Source: Alentia gelatinosa
Lineage: Eukaryota > Annelida > Polychaeta > Phyllodocida > Polynoidae
Assembly: GCA_950022655.1 (NCBI GenBank)
Contig: OX465579.1
Location: 75,217,193-75,281,192 of the forward strand
Direction: 5' to 3'
DNA length: 64,000 nt
Shown here: positions 63,001-64,000 of the stretch, piece by piece
Position numbering within the stretch: the stretch's first letter is position 1
Layout: each line of letters begins with the position of its first letter
Notes under the pieces: generated by a model
The model's database searches: none
What the model was told of the DNA's origin: nothing
What the model saw: the letters and a program-made list of their open reading frames with translations, nothing else
Translations under genes and position numbers: made by a program

Positions 63001-64000
63001 TGCTTGTGTAATTGATTAAAAGTACTTACAGGAAGAGCTCTCTTCTGATGTTGTAGGTGCTACAGACACTACAAAGGAAAGATCAAAGGACATTTTAGGA
63101 AACTGGACTTGGATAGAAATGTGCAACTAGGATATGAAATTGCTAATATCATAAAACTGAGATTGTGTTTCCTCATTTTGTCACTGATTTTGAGAGGTGA
63201 GCCATATAGATAAAAAGTAGAAATTAGGATGCTCTTGAAATAAATTGACACATTTGTTGAAAACATCCATTTGTAACTCACCACTGGAAGTGTCTACTGA
63301 TGTTGTTTCCACAGAGGCTAGAAATTAAAAAGAAAGAACATTTTAAAAATAGCCCTTTGCCTCATTGAACAATCATAATGTGCAATGTATTTCTATTCTT
63401 ATTTTTGTTGAGATAAAAAATCTTTGCATTGTAATGGAGATGGTCAACATATTTAAAAGTACCTTTCTGCTACCGCTCCATAGAGAGAACTATTCTTAAG
63501 ATAATTATCAAATTTTTCAATTCTATTAACTCATTCTACACAAATGCATCCTCTATCACAATGTTGAAAAAGGCTGCAAATTATCCATCTTAATTGTTTA
63601 TAATGGTTACTTAGAAAGGTCTATTGGTACTCACTGGAAGGAATTTCTGTTGAGGTTGGAGTTACCGATTCTGAAAGGTGATTTGAGACTCATGAGAAAG
63701 GGCCATCAACATAGATTGATTCAGTATTGTCCAAATCCTTTAAGCTACAAGTAACAGCAATAGGATTCCTCCTAATAAAAGATTCTGTATGAAAATGAAG
63801 CTTACCTGTAGTGCTCAGTAGTATGGTTGTTTCCACAGCTGCTAAAAGAAAAAATAAGACATGAAGTTAGATTGAACTATATATGGTGGTGAAAATCCCA
63901 CCAATTTCCCTTTTGGCCTGACAGTTGAACCAAGAGTATTGTACACTCGGACTATCACAGCTTGTGATAAAATTGGATAAAGACCCTCCCCAATATGTCC
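1..64000 (-). CDS. Interior of a giant micro-exon gene encoding a mucin-like Ser/Thr/Pro-rich repeat domain (both ends outside the window)
   Basis: Seen: 206 exon candidates of 36 or 39 nt on the minus strand. Acceptors read cttttag, cctttcag, atttctag and cctttgtag before E1 to E4. Donors read gtaagcttc, gtgagtacc, gtgagttac and gtaagtact after them. All are phase 1, with split codons T|CA Ser, G|AA Glu, A|CC Thr and G|TC or G|TG Val. No exon has an indel or in-frame stop. Joined, they give a 49-residue repeat, about 63% Ser/Thr/Pro, without Lys, Arg or Cys. Family knowledge: such PTS repeats are O-glycosylated mucin domains of secreted or surface proteins; phase 1-1 exons are usual for extracellular modules. 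Inference: this is the stalk region of a secreted or membrane mucin. No signal peptide, cysteine-rich domain, membrane anchor or poly(A) site lies in the window, so the final product is unknown. A decayed, untranscribed array is the main alternative, made unlikely by the intact exons. Confidence 0.82.
89..295 (-). CDS. Unit 1 (partial): exons E1-E2
   Basis: E1 260-295 AVETTTLLSTT; E2 89-124 SVTPTSTEIPS. The E3 and E4 of this unit are beyond the left edge. The intron between them is 125-259 (135 nt). Confidence 0.8.
524..923. mobile_element. 400-bp foldback insert, copy 1 (reference copy)
   Basis: Defined by comparing long with short introns: exactly 400 bp lies between cattgac (517-523) and tatagaccc (924-932). 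Contents: TTTATTATCCATC at 524-536, which pairs with GATGGATAATAAA further in; gtaaaccacga near 574-584, which matches the hairpin arms; three 21-bp repeats around 617-670; a small TTTGCT/AGCAAA hairpin near 680-695; and a 116-bp imperfect palindrome at 791-906 with arms of about 52 bp starting TTTTGTGGACAGGCGG. No open frame of note and no clean target-site duplication. Probably an old non-autonomous foldback or MITE-like element; family not recognised. Confidence 0.6.
616..677. repeat. 21-bp sub-repeat inside the foldback insert
   Basis: Three direct copies built on TGTGGTATACGG at 617-628, 638-649 and (as CATGGTATACGG) 659-670. It recurs in each insert and is the site of length change in two of them. 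Confidence 0.7.
982..1793 (-). CDS. Unit 2: exons E1-E4
   Basis: E1 1758-1793 AVETTTLLSTT; E2 1587-1622 SVTPTSTEIPL (last full codon TTG instead of TCG); E3 1234-1269 SVETTSGDNSS, in which N-S-S forms an N-glycosylation sequon; E4 982-1020 SGAPTPSEQSSS, the Pro/Gln form of E4. This unit is followed in transcription by a long E4-E1 intron. Confidence 0.8.
1270..1586 (-). other. E2-E3 intron (317 nt), the representative long constant intron
   Basis: Runs from donor gtgagtacc (1578-1586, reverse strand) to acceptor atttctag (1270-1277). It holds an 8-bp perfect inverted repeat, CAATGAAC at 1315-1322 and GTTCATTG at 1332-1339, which most other copies carry with one mismatch. No coding potential. 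A 27-nt exon-like stretch near 1420-1450 was considered and rejected. Confidence 0.6.
2022..2421. mobile_element. Foldback insert, copy 2
   Basis: Palindrome at 2289-2404. The third 21-bp repeat reads gtatatgg instead of gtatacgg, and the right arm has TATCC for TGTCC. Confidence 0.6.
2480..3291 (-). CDS. Unit 3: exons E1-E4, E4 acceptor changed
   Basis: E1 3256-3291 DVETTTLLSTT; E2 3085-3120 SVTPTSTEIPS; E3 2732-2767 SVETTSVDTSS; E4 2480-2518 SVAPTTSEESFS. The AG before E4 reads AA (bases 2519-2520 are tt on the plus strand). An AG nine bases into the exon would give a 30-nt, in-frame exon at 2480-2509. Confidence 0.75.
3292..3577 (-). other. E4-E1 intron, short form (286 nt)
   Basis: The insert-free version of the intron, showing the empty site (cattgac followed directly by tatagatcctg, 3514-3531) that is occupied by the 400-bp insert in long units. 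The acceptor is a pyrimidine-rich tract ending cttttag. Nothing else is visible. Confidence 0.65.
3578..4389 (-). CDS. Unit 4: exons E1-E4
   Basis: E1 4354-4389 AVETTTLLSTT; E2 4183-4218 SVTPTSTEIPS; E3 3830-3865 SVETTSVDTSS; E4 3578-3616 SGAPTTSEESSS. The E4 donor is gtaaata, weaker than the usual gtaagta. Confidence 0.8.
4618..4996. mobile_element. Foldback insert, copy 3 (379 bp)
   Basis: Palindrome at 4864-4979. Lacks one 21-bp repeat, so ctgtggtatacgg runs straight into gaaaaatag near 4741. Confidence 0.6.
5055..5866 (-). CDS. Unit 5: exons E1-E4, weakened E3 donor
   Basis: E1 5831-5866 AVETTPLLSTT; E2 5660-5695 SVTPNSTEIPS (NST sequon); E3 5307-5342 SVETTSVDTSS, whose donor is gtgaat rather than gtgagt, losing the +5 G; E4 5055-5093 SGAPTPSEQSSS. 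Confidence 0.78.
6153..6963 (-). CDS. Unit 6: exons E1-E4
   Basis: E1 6928-6963 AVETTTLLSTT; E2 6757-6792 SVTPTSTEIPL; E3 6405-6440 SVETTSVDNSS (NSS sequon); E4 6153-6191 SVAPTTSEESFS. A single C is missing from the E2-E3 intron near 6585, so the unit is one base short while the exons are unaffected. Confidence 0.8.
7192..7591. mobile_element. Foldback insert, copy 4
   Basis: Palindrome at 7459-7574. Left end reads ttttttatcc rather than tttattatcc. Confidence 0.6.
7650..8461 (-). CDS. Unit 7: exons E1-E4
   Basis: E1 8426-8461 AVETTPLLSTT; E2 8255-8290 SVTLTSTAIPS (Pro to Leu and Glu to Ala); E3 7902-7937 SVETTSVDTSS; E4 7650-7688 SGAPTTSEESSY, with Tyr replacing the last Ser. Confidence 0.8.
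8748..9559 (-). CDS. Unit 8: exons E1-E4
   Basis: E1 9524-9559 AVETTTLLSTT; E2 9353-9388 SVTPTSTEIPS; E3 9000-9035 SVETTSVDTSS; E4 8748-8786 SGAPTTSEESFS. Near-identical to the unit at 13539-14350, 4,791 bp to the right. Confidence 0.8.
9788..10187. mobile_element. Foldback insert, copy 5
   Basis: Palindrome at 10055-10170. Same subtype as copy 1, with ctagtaatac in the left arm. Confidence 0.6.
10246..11057 (-). CDS. Unit 9: exons E1-E4
   Basis: E1 11022-11057 AVETTPLLSTT; E2 10852-10887 SVTPTSTEIPS; E3 10498-10533 SVETTSVDTSS; E4 10246-10284 SGAPTPSEQSSS. The introns carry three small indels: an A-run gains two bases near 10786, a base is lost near 10560, and a T is lost near 10938. The exons have none. 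Confidence 0.8.
11344..12154 (-). CDS. Unit 10: exons E1-E4
   Basis: E1 12119-12154 DVETTTLLSTT; E2 11948-11983 SVTPTSTEIPS, ending in G, so the split codon with E3 becomes Ala instead of Thr; E3 11596-11631 SVETTSVDTSS with the consensus donor gtaagt; E4 11344-11382 SVAPTTSEESFS. Confidence 0.8.
12441..13252 (-). CDS. Unit 11: exons E1-E4
   Basis: E1 13217-13252 AVETTPLLSTT; E2 13046-13081 SVTLTSTEIPS; E3 12693-12728 SVETTSVDTSS; E4 12441-12479 SVAPTTSEESLS. Confidence 0.8.
13539..14350 (-). CDS. Unit 12: exons E1-E4
   Basis: E1 14315-14350 AVETTTLLSTT; E2 14144-14179 SVTPTSTEIPS; E3 13791-13826 SVETTSVDTSS; E4 13539-13577 SGAPTTSEESFS. Copy of unit 8 in the 4.79-kb duplication. Confidence 0.8.
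14579..14978. mobile_element. Foldback insert, copy 6
   Basis: Palindrome at 14846-14961. Repeats copy 5 at an offset of 4,791 bp. Confidence 0.6.
15037..15848 (-). CDS. Unit 13: exons E1-E4
   Basis: E1 15813-15848 AVETTPLLSTT; E2 15643-15678 SVTPTSTEIPS; E3 15289-15324 SVETTSVDTSS; E4 15037-15075 SGAPTPSEQSSS. Copy of unit 9, sharing all three of its intron indels. Confidence 0.8.
16135..16945 (-). CDS. Unit 14: exons E1-E4
   Basis: E1 16910-16945 DVETTTLLSTT; E2 16739-16774 SVTPTSTEIPS ending in G (Ala split codon); E3 16387-16422 SVETTSVDTSS with donor gtaagt; E4 16135-16173 SVAPTTSEESFS. Copy of unit 10. Confidence 0.8.
17232..18043 (-). CDS. Unit 15: exons E1-E4
   Basis: E1 18008-18043 AVETTTLLSTT; E2 17837-17872 SVTPTSTEIPS; E3 17484-17519 SVETTSVDTSS with a silent GTG to GTT change; E4 17232-17270 SVAPTTSEESLS. 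The 4.79-kb identity to unit 11 ends just after this E4, near 17320. Confidence 0.8.
18330..19141 (-). CDS. Unit 16: exons E1-E4
   Basis: E1 19106-19141 DVETTTLLSTT; E2 18935-18970 SVTPTSTEIPS ending in G (Ala split codon); E3 18582-18617 SVETTLVDTSS; E4 18330-18368 SVAPTTSEASSS, beginning CG so that the split codon with E3 is Ala rather than Val. Confidence 0.8.
19428..20239 (-). CDS. Unit 17: exons E1-E4, most divergent E1
   Basis: E1 20204-20239 SLETTTIPGTT, which has five changes from the common form yet keeps its length and splice sites; E2 20033-20068 SVTPTSTEILS ending in G; E3 19680-19715 SVETTSGDTSS; E4 19428-19466 SVAPTTSEESFS. Confidence 0.8.
20525..21336 (-). CDS. Unit 18: exons E1-E4
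   Basis: E1 21301-21336 AVETTTLLSTT; E2 21130-21165 SVTPNSTEIPS (NST sequon); E3 20777-20812 SVETTSVDTSS; E4 20525-20563 SVAPTTSEESLS. Confidence 0.8.
21623..22434 (-). CDS. Unit 19: exons E1-E4
   Basis: E1 22399-22434 AVETTTLLSTT; E2 22228-22263 SVTPTSTEIPS with a silent TCG to TCC change in the last codon; E3 21875-21910 SVETTSVDTSS; E4 21623-21661 SGAPTTSEESSS with donor gtaaata. Confidence 0.8.
22663..23062. mobile_element. Foldback insert, copy 7
   Basis: Palindrome at 22930-23045. Left arm has the ggctgctctg variant, mismatching the right arm. Confidence 0.6.
23121..23932 (-). CDS. Unit 20: exons E1-E4
   Basis: E1 23897-23932 AVETTTLLSTT; E2 23726-23761 SVTPNSTEIPS (sequon); E3 23373-23408 SVETTSVDTSS; E4 23121-23159 SGAPTTSEESFS. 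A one-base intron insertion near 23953 happens to open an 89-residue frame through E1, which I do not regard as a gene. Confidence 0.8.
24220..25030 (-). CDS. Unit 21: exons E1-E4, E4 acceptor changed
   Basis: E1 24995-25030 AVETTTLLSTT; E2 24824-24859 SVTPTSTEIPS; E3 24471-24506 SVETTSVDTSS; E4 24220-24258 SVAPTTSEESFS, with AG to AA at its acceptor (24259-24260) and the same in-frame AG nine bases downstream as unit 3. One base is missing from the E3-E4 intron near 24410. Confidence 0.75.
25259..25658. mobile_element. Foldback insert, copy 8
   Basis: Palindrome at 25526-25641. The loop reads cgctagcgcttg. Confidence 0.6.
25717..26528 (-). CDS. Unit 22: exons E1-E4
   Basis: E1 26493-26528 AVETTPLLSTT; E2 26322-26357 SVTPNSTEIPS (sequon); E3 25969-26004 SVETTSVDTSS; E4 25717-25755 SGAPTTSEESSY. 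Confidence 0.8.
26815..27626 (-). CDS. Unit 23: exons E1-E4
   Basis: E1 27591-27626 AVETTPLLSTT; E2 27420-27455 SVTLTSTEIPS; E3 27067-27102 SVETTSVDTSS; E4 26815-26853 SVAPTTSEESFS beginning CG (Ala split codon). Confidence 0.8.
27913..28724 (-). CDS. Unit 24: exons E1-E4
   Basis: E1 28689-28724 DVETTTLLSTT; E2 28518-28553 SVTPTSTEIPS; E3 28165-28200 SVETTSVDTSS; E4 27913-27951 SGAPTTSEESFS. It lies in the 2.2-kb stretch not included in the second 29.5-kb copy. Confidence 0.8.
29011..29822 (-). CDS. Unit 25: exons E1-E4, at the 29.5-kb junction
   Basis: E1 29787-29822 AVETTTLLSTT; E2 29616-29651 SVTPTSTEIPS; E3 29263-29298 SVETTSVDTSS; E4 29011-29049 SGAPPTSEESSS, with a Thr to Pro change and donor gtaaata. 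Its E1 and E2 correspond to 260-295 and 89-124. Confidence 0.8.
30051..30450. mobile_element. Foldback insert, copy 9
   Basis: Palindrome at 30318-30433. Counterpart of 524-923 in the second 29.5-kb block. Confidence 0.6.
30509..31320 (-). CDS. Unit 26: exons E1-E4 (copy of unit 2)
   Basis: E1 31285-31320; E2 31114-31149 (EIPL form); E3 30761-30796 (GDNSS form with sequon); E4 30509-30547 (Pro/Gln form). Matches 982-1793 at an offset of 29,527. Confidence 0.8.
31549..31948. mobile_element. Foldback insert, copy 10
   Basis: Palindrome at 31816-31931. Counterpart of 2022-2421, with the same gtatatgg change. Confidence 0.6.
32007..32818 (-). CDS. Unit 27: exons E1-E4 (copy of unit 3), E4 acceptor changed
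   Basis: E1 32783-32818 DVETTTLLSTT; E2 32612-32647; E3 32259-32294; E4 32007-32045, with the AA acceptor at 32046-32047 inherited from the block duplication. Confidence 0.75.
33105..33916 (-). CDS. Unit 28: exons E1-E4 (copy of unit 4)
   Basis: E1 33881-33916; E2 33710-33745; E3 33357-33392; E4 33105-33143 SGAPTTSEESSS with donor gtaaata. Confidence 0.8.
34145..34523. mobile_element. Foldback insert, copy 11 (379 bp)
   Basis: Palindrome at 34391-34506. Carries the same 21-bp deletion as 4618-4996. Confidence 0.6.
34582..35393 (-). CDS. Unit 29: exons E1-E4 (copy of unit 5)
   Basis: E1 35358-35393 AVETTPLLSTT; E2 35187-35222 with NST sequon; E3 34834-34869 with the weak gtgaat donor; E4 34582-34620 SGAPTPSEQSSS. 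A G to C difference from copy 1 lies in the following intron (34554 against 5027). Confidence 0.78.
35680..36490 (-). CDS. Unit 30: exons E1-E4 (copy of unit 6)
   Basis: E1 36455-36490; E2 36284-36319 (EIPL form); E3 35932-35967 (VDNSS form with sequon); E4 35680-35718 SVAPTTSEESFS. Shares the one-base intron deletion of unit 6. Confidence 0.8.
36719..37118. mobile_element. Foldback insert, copy 12
   Basis: Palindrome at 36986-37101. Counterpart of 7192-7591. Confidence 0.6.
37177..37988 (-). CDS. Unit 31: exons E1-E4 (copy of unit 7)
   Basis: E1 37953-37988 AVETTPLLSTT; E2 37782-37817 SVTLTSTAIPS; E3 37429-37464; E4 37177-37215 SGAPTTSEESSY. Confidence 0.8.
38275..39086 (-). CDS. Unit 32: exons E1-E4 (copy of unit 8)
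   Basis: E1 39051-39086; E2 38880-38915; E3 38527-38562; E4 38275-38313 SGAPTTSEESFS. Confidence 0.8.
39315..39714. mobile_element. Foldback insert, copy 13
   Basis: Palindrome at 39582-39697. Differs from its counterpart at 9788-10187 by C to T at 39501. Confidence 0.6.
39773..40584 (-). CDS. Unit 33: exons E1-E4 (copy of unit 9)
   Basis: E1 40549-40584 AVETTPLLSTT; E2 40379-40414; E3 40025-40060; E4 39773-39811 SGAPTPSEQSSS. Confidence 0.8.
40871..41681 (-). CDS. Unit 34: exons E1-E4 (copy of unit 10)
   Basis: E1 41646-41681 DVETTTLLSTT; E2 41475-41510 ending in G; E3 41123-41158 with donor gtaagt; E4 40871-40909 SVAPTTSEESFS. A G to A difference from copy 1 lies in the E2-E3 intron (41271 against 11744). 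Confidence 0.8.
41968..42779 (-). CDS. Unit 35: exons E1-E4 (copy of unit 11)
   Basis: E1 42744-42779 AVETTPLLSTT; E2 42573-42608 SVTLTSTEIPS; E3 42220-42255; E4 41968-42006 SVAPTTSEESLS. Confidence 0.8.
43066..43877 (-). CDS. Unit 36: exons E1-E4 (copy of unit 12)
   Basis: E1 43842-43877; E2 43671-43706; E3 43318-43353; E4 43066-43104 SGAPTTSEESFS. Confidence 0.8.
44106..44505. mobile_element. Foldback insert, copy 14
   Basis: Palindrome at 44373-44488. Counterpart of 14579-14978. Confidence 0.6.
44564..45375 (-). CDS. Unit 37: exons E1-E4 (copy of unit 13)
   Basis: E1 45340-45375 AVETTPLLSTT; E2 45170-45205; E3 44816-44851; E4 44564-44602 SGAPTPSEQSSS. Confidence 0.8.
45662..46472 (-). 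CDS. Unit 38: exons E1-E4 (copy of unit 14)
   Basis: E1 46437-46472 DVETTTLLSTT; E2 46266-46301 ending in G; E3 45914-45949 with donor gtaagt; E4 45662-45700 SVAPTTSEESFS. Confidence 0.8.
46759..47570 (-). CDS. Unit 39: exons E1-E4 (copy of unit 15)
   Basis: E1 47535-47570; E2 47364-47399; E3 47011-47046 with silent GTT; E4 46759-46797 SVAPTTSEESLS. A C to T difference from copy 1 lies in the following intron (46694 against 17167). Confidence 0.8.
47857..48668 (-). CDS. Unit 40: exons E1-E4 (copy of unit 16)
   Basis: E1 48633-48668 DVETTTLLSTT; E2 48462-48497 ending in G; E3 48109-48144 SVETTLVDTSS; E4 47857-47895 SVAPTTSEASSS beginning CG. Confidence 0.8.
48955..49766 (-). CDS. Unit 41: exons E1-E4 (copy of unit 17)
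   Basis: E1 49731-49766 SLETTTIPGTT, the divergent form; E2 49560-49595 SVTPTSTEILS ending in G; E3 49207-49242 SVETTSGDTSS; E4 48955-48993 SVAPTTSEESFS. Confidence 0.8.
50052..50863 (-). CDS. Unit 42: exons E1-E4 (copy of unit 18)
   Basis: E1 50828-50863; E2 50657-50692 with NST sequon; E3 50304-50339; E4 50052-50090 SVAPTTSEESLS. Confidence 0.8.
51150..51961 (-). CDS. Unit 43: exons E1-E4 (copy of unit 19)
   Basis: E1 51926-51961; E2 51755-51790; E3 51402-51437; E4 51150-51188 SGAPTTSEESSS with donor gtaaata. Confidence 0.8.
52190..52589. mobile_element. Foldback insert, copy 15
   Basis: Palindrome at 52457-52572. Counterpart of 22663-23062. Confidence 0.6.
52648..53459 (-). CDS. Unit 44: exons E1-E4 (copy of unit 20)
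   Basis: E1 53424-53459; E2 53253-53288 with NST sequon; E3 52900-52935; E4 52648-52686 SGAPTTSEESFS. Last complete unit before the two 29.5-kb copies fall out of step. Confidence 0.8.
53747..54558 (-). CDS. Unit 45: exons E1-E4, in the block absent from copy 1
   Basis: E1 54523-54558 AVETTTLLSTT; E2 54352-54387 SVTPTSTEIPS; E3 53999-54034 SVETTSVDTSS; E4 53747-53785 SGAPTTSEESFS, in a form that begins TG. Private intron changes around 53967-53991 set it apart from its neighbours. Confidence 0.8.
54787..55186. mobile_element. Foldback insert, copy 16
   Basis: Palindrome at 55054-55169. Lies in the 2,597-bp block absent from copy 1; the right arm has cgtcagcctc for cgtcaacctc. Confidence 0.6.
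55245..56056 (-). CDS. Unit 46: exons E1-E4, in the block absent from copy 1
   Basis: E1 56021-56056 AVETTTLLSTT; E2 55850-55885 SVTPNLTEIPS, where the third-position change in the sequon keeps it valid (NLT); E3 55497-55532 SVETTSVDTSS; E4 55245-55283 SGAPTTSEESFS. Confidence 0.8.
56344..57154 (-). CDS. Unit 47: exons E1-E4 (copy of unit 21), E4 acceptor changed
   Basis: E1 57119-57154; E2 56948-56983; E3 56595-56630; E4 56344-56382 with an AA acceptor at 56383-56384. Offset from copy 1 is now 32,124. Confidence 0.75.
57383..57782. mobile_element. Foldback insert, copy 17
   Basis: Palindrome at 57650-57765. Counterpart of 25259-25658. Confidence 0.6.
57841..58652 (-). CDS. Unit 48: exons E1-E4 (copy of unit 22)
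   Basis: E1 58617-58652 AVETTPLLSTT; E2 58446-58481 with NST sequon; E3 58093-58128; E4 57841-57879 SGAPTTSEESSY. Confidence 0.8.
58939..59750 (-). CDS. Unit 49: exons E1-E4, identity to copy 1 ends inside
   Basis: E4 58939-58977 SVAPTTSEESFS (CG start) and E3 59191-59226 match unit 23. Beyond about 59434 the sequence departs: E2 59544-59579 is SVTPTSTEIPS and E1 59715-59750 is AVETTTLLSTT, where unit 23 has SVTLTSTEIPS and AVETTPLLSTT. Confidence 0.8.
59979..60378. mobile_element. Foldback insert, copy 18
   Basis: Palindrome at 60246-60361. The second 21-bp repeat is damaged (ggtaaacgg). Confidence 0.6.
60437..61247 (-). CDS. Unit 50: exons E1-E4
   Basis: E1 61212-61247 DVETTTLLSTT; E2 61042-61077 SVTPTSTEIPS; E3 60689-60724 SVETTSVDTSS; E4 60437-60475 SGAPTTSEESSS with a silent CCT to CCA change. 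One A is missing from the E1-E2 intron near 61186. Confidence 0.8.
61476..61874. mobile_element. Foldback insert, copy 19 (399 bp)
   Basis: Palindrome at 61742-61857. One base is missing near 61548; several further substitutions (gtataccg, gtatacagg, aagatagac) make it the most decayed copy. Confidence 0.6.
61933..62744 (-). CDS. Unit 51: exons E1-E4
   Basis: E1 62709-62744 AVETTPLLSTT; E2 62538-62573 SVTPTSTEIPS; E3 62185-62220 SVETTSVDTSS; E4 61933-61971 SGAPTTSEESSS. Flanking introns share private changes with unit 50. Confidence 0.8.
63030..63841 (-). CDS. Unit 52: exons E1-E4
   Basis: E1 63806-63841 AVETTILLSTT; E2 63635-63670 SVTPTSTEIPS; E3 63282-63317 SVETTSVDTSS; E4 63030-63068 SVAPTTSEESSS. 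Its introns carry the most single-base differences from the other units. Confidence 0.8.
63842..64000 (-). other. Partial E4-E1 intron at the right edge
   Basis: 3' part of the intron ending at the acceptor cttttag before E1 at 63806-63841. The preceding E4 is outside the window. Nothing else is visible. Confidence 0.7.

Noticed and set aside
1..64000. Reading the array as a non-coding satellite, or as a CRISPR-like or bacterial repeat
   Set aside because: The unit is about 1.1 kb with spliceosomal signals and invariant in-frame exons. There are no short repeats with unique spacers and no bacterial gene features.
1..64000. Assignment to a schistosome or to any named mucin gene
   Set aside because: Only the architecture is similar. 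I recognise no specific sequence of a known gene or taxon, and the terminal domains that would identify the gene lie outside the window.

Overview
The window is one continuous eukaryotic tandem array with no recognisable start, end, promoter or unrelated neighbour. Reading the minus strand shows what it is. It is the interior of a single very large gene whose coding sequence is cut into micro-exons, each 36 or 39 nt long, flanked by good GT-AG splice sites and all in phase 1. I located 206 of them by eye. In transcription order each repeat unit carries four: E1 (36 nt, typically AVETTTLLSTT), E2 (36 nt, SVTPTSTEIPS), E3 (36 nt, SVETTSVDTSS) and E4 (39 nt, e.g. SGAPTTSEESFS). Spliced in series they give a 49-residue repeat that is about 63% Ser/Thr/Pro, has scattered Glu/Asp, and has no Lys, Arg or Cys in any copy. 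That is the composition of a mucin-type, heavily O-glycosylated extracellular domain. The 51 complete units plus two extra exons in the window encode about 2,523 residues, and the array runs off both edges.

Layout. The basic unit is about 1,098 bp (32 cases). A long form of about 1,498 bp (19 cases) differs by one 400-bp insert, always at the same site in the intron between E4 and the next E1. The insert carries a 116-bp imperfect palindrome and a 21-bp sub-repeat. Introns are about 135 (E1-E2), 317 (E2-E3), 213 (E3-E4) and 286 or 686 nt (E4-next E1). On top of this lie larger duplications. A 29,527-bp, 24-unit block repeats almost exactly: 1-27309 corresponds to 29528-59433, the second copy carrying an extra 2,597 bp. 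A 4.79-kb, four-unit block is repeated within each copy. A pair of near-identical long units lies at about 60-62.5 kb. The right end (from about 63 kb) is the most diverged.

Organism. Spliceosomal introns, AT-rich introns, symmetric 1-1 extracellular-type exons and a foldback element point to an animal, probably an invertebrate. I cannot name the taxon. The layout resembles, as an analogy only, the micro-exon genes and polymorphic mucins described in schistosomes. The many short open frames here, including a 71-residue frame recurring in nearly every unit, are intron read-throughs kept alike by array homogenisation. They are not separate genes.

How the parts work together. Because every exon is a multiple of 3 and begins and ends in phase 1, any exon, unit or block can be skipped, gained or lost without a frameshift. 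The array could therefore grow and shrink by unequal exchange, and be alternatively spliced, while still coding for a mucin stalk of variable length.
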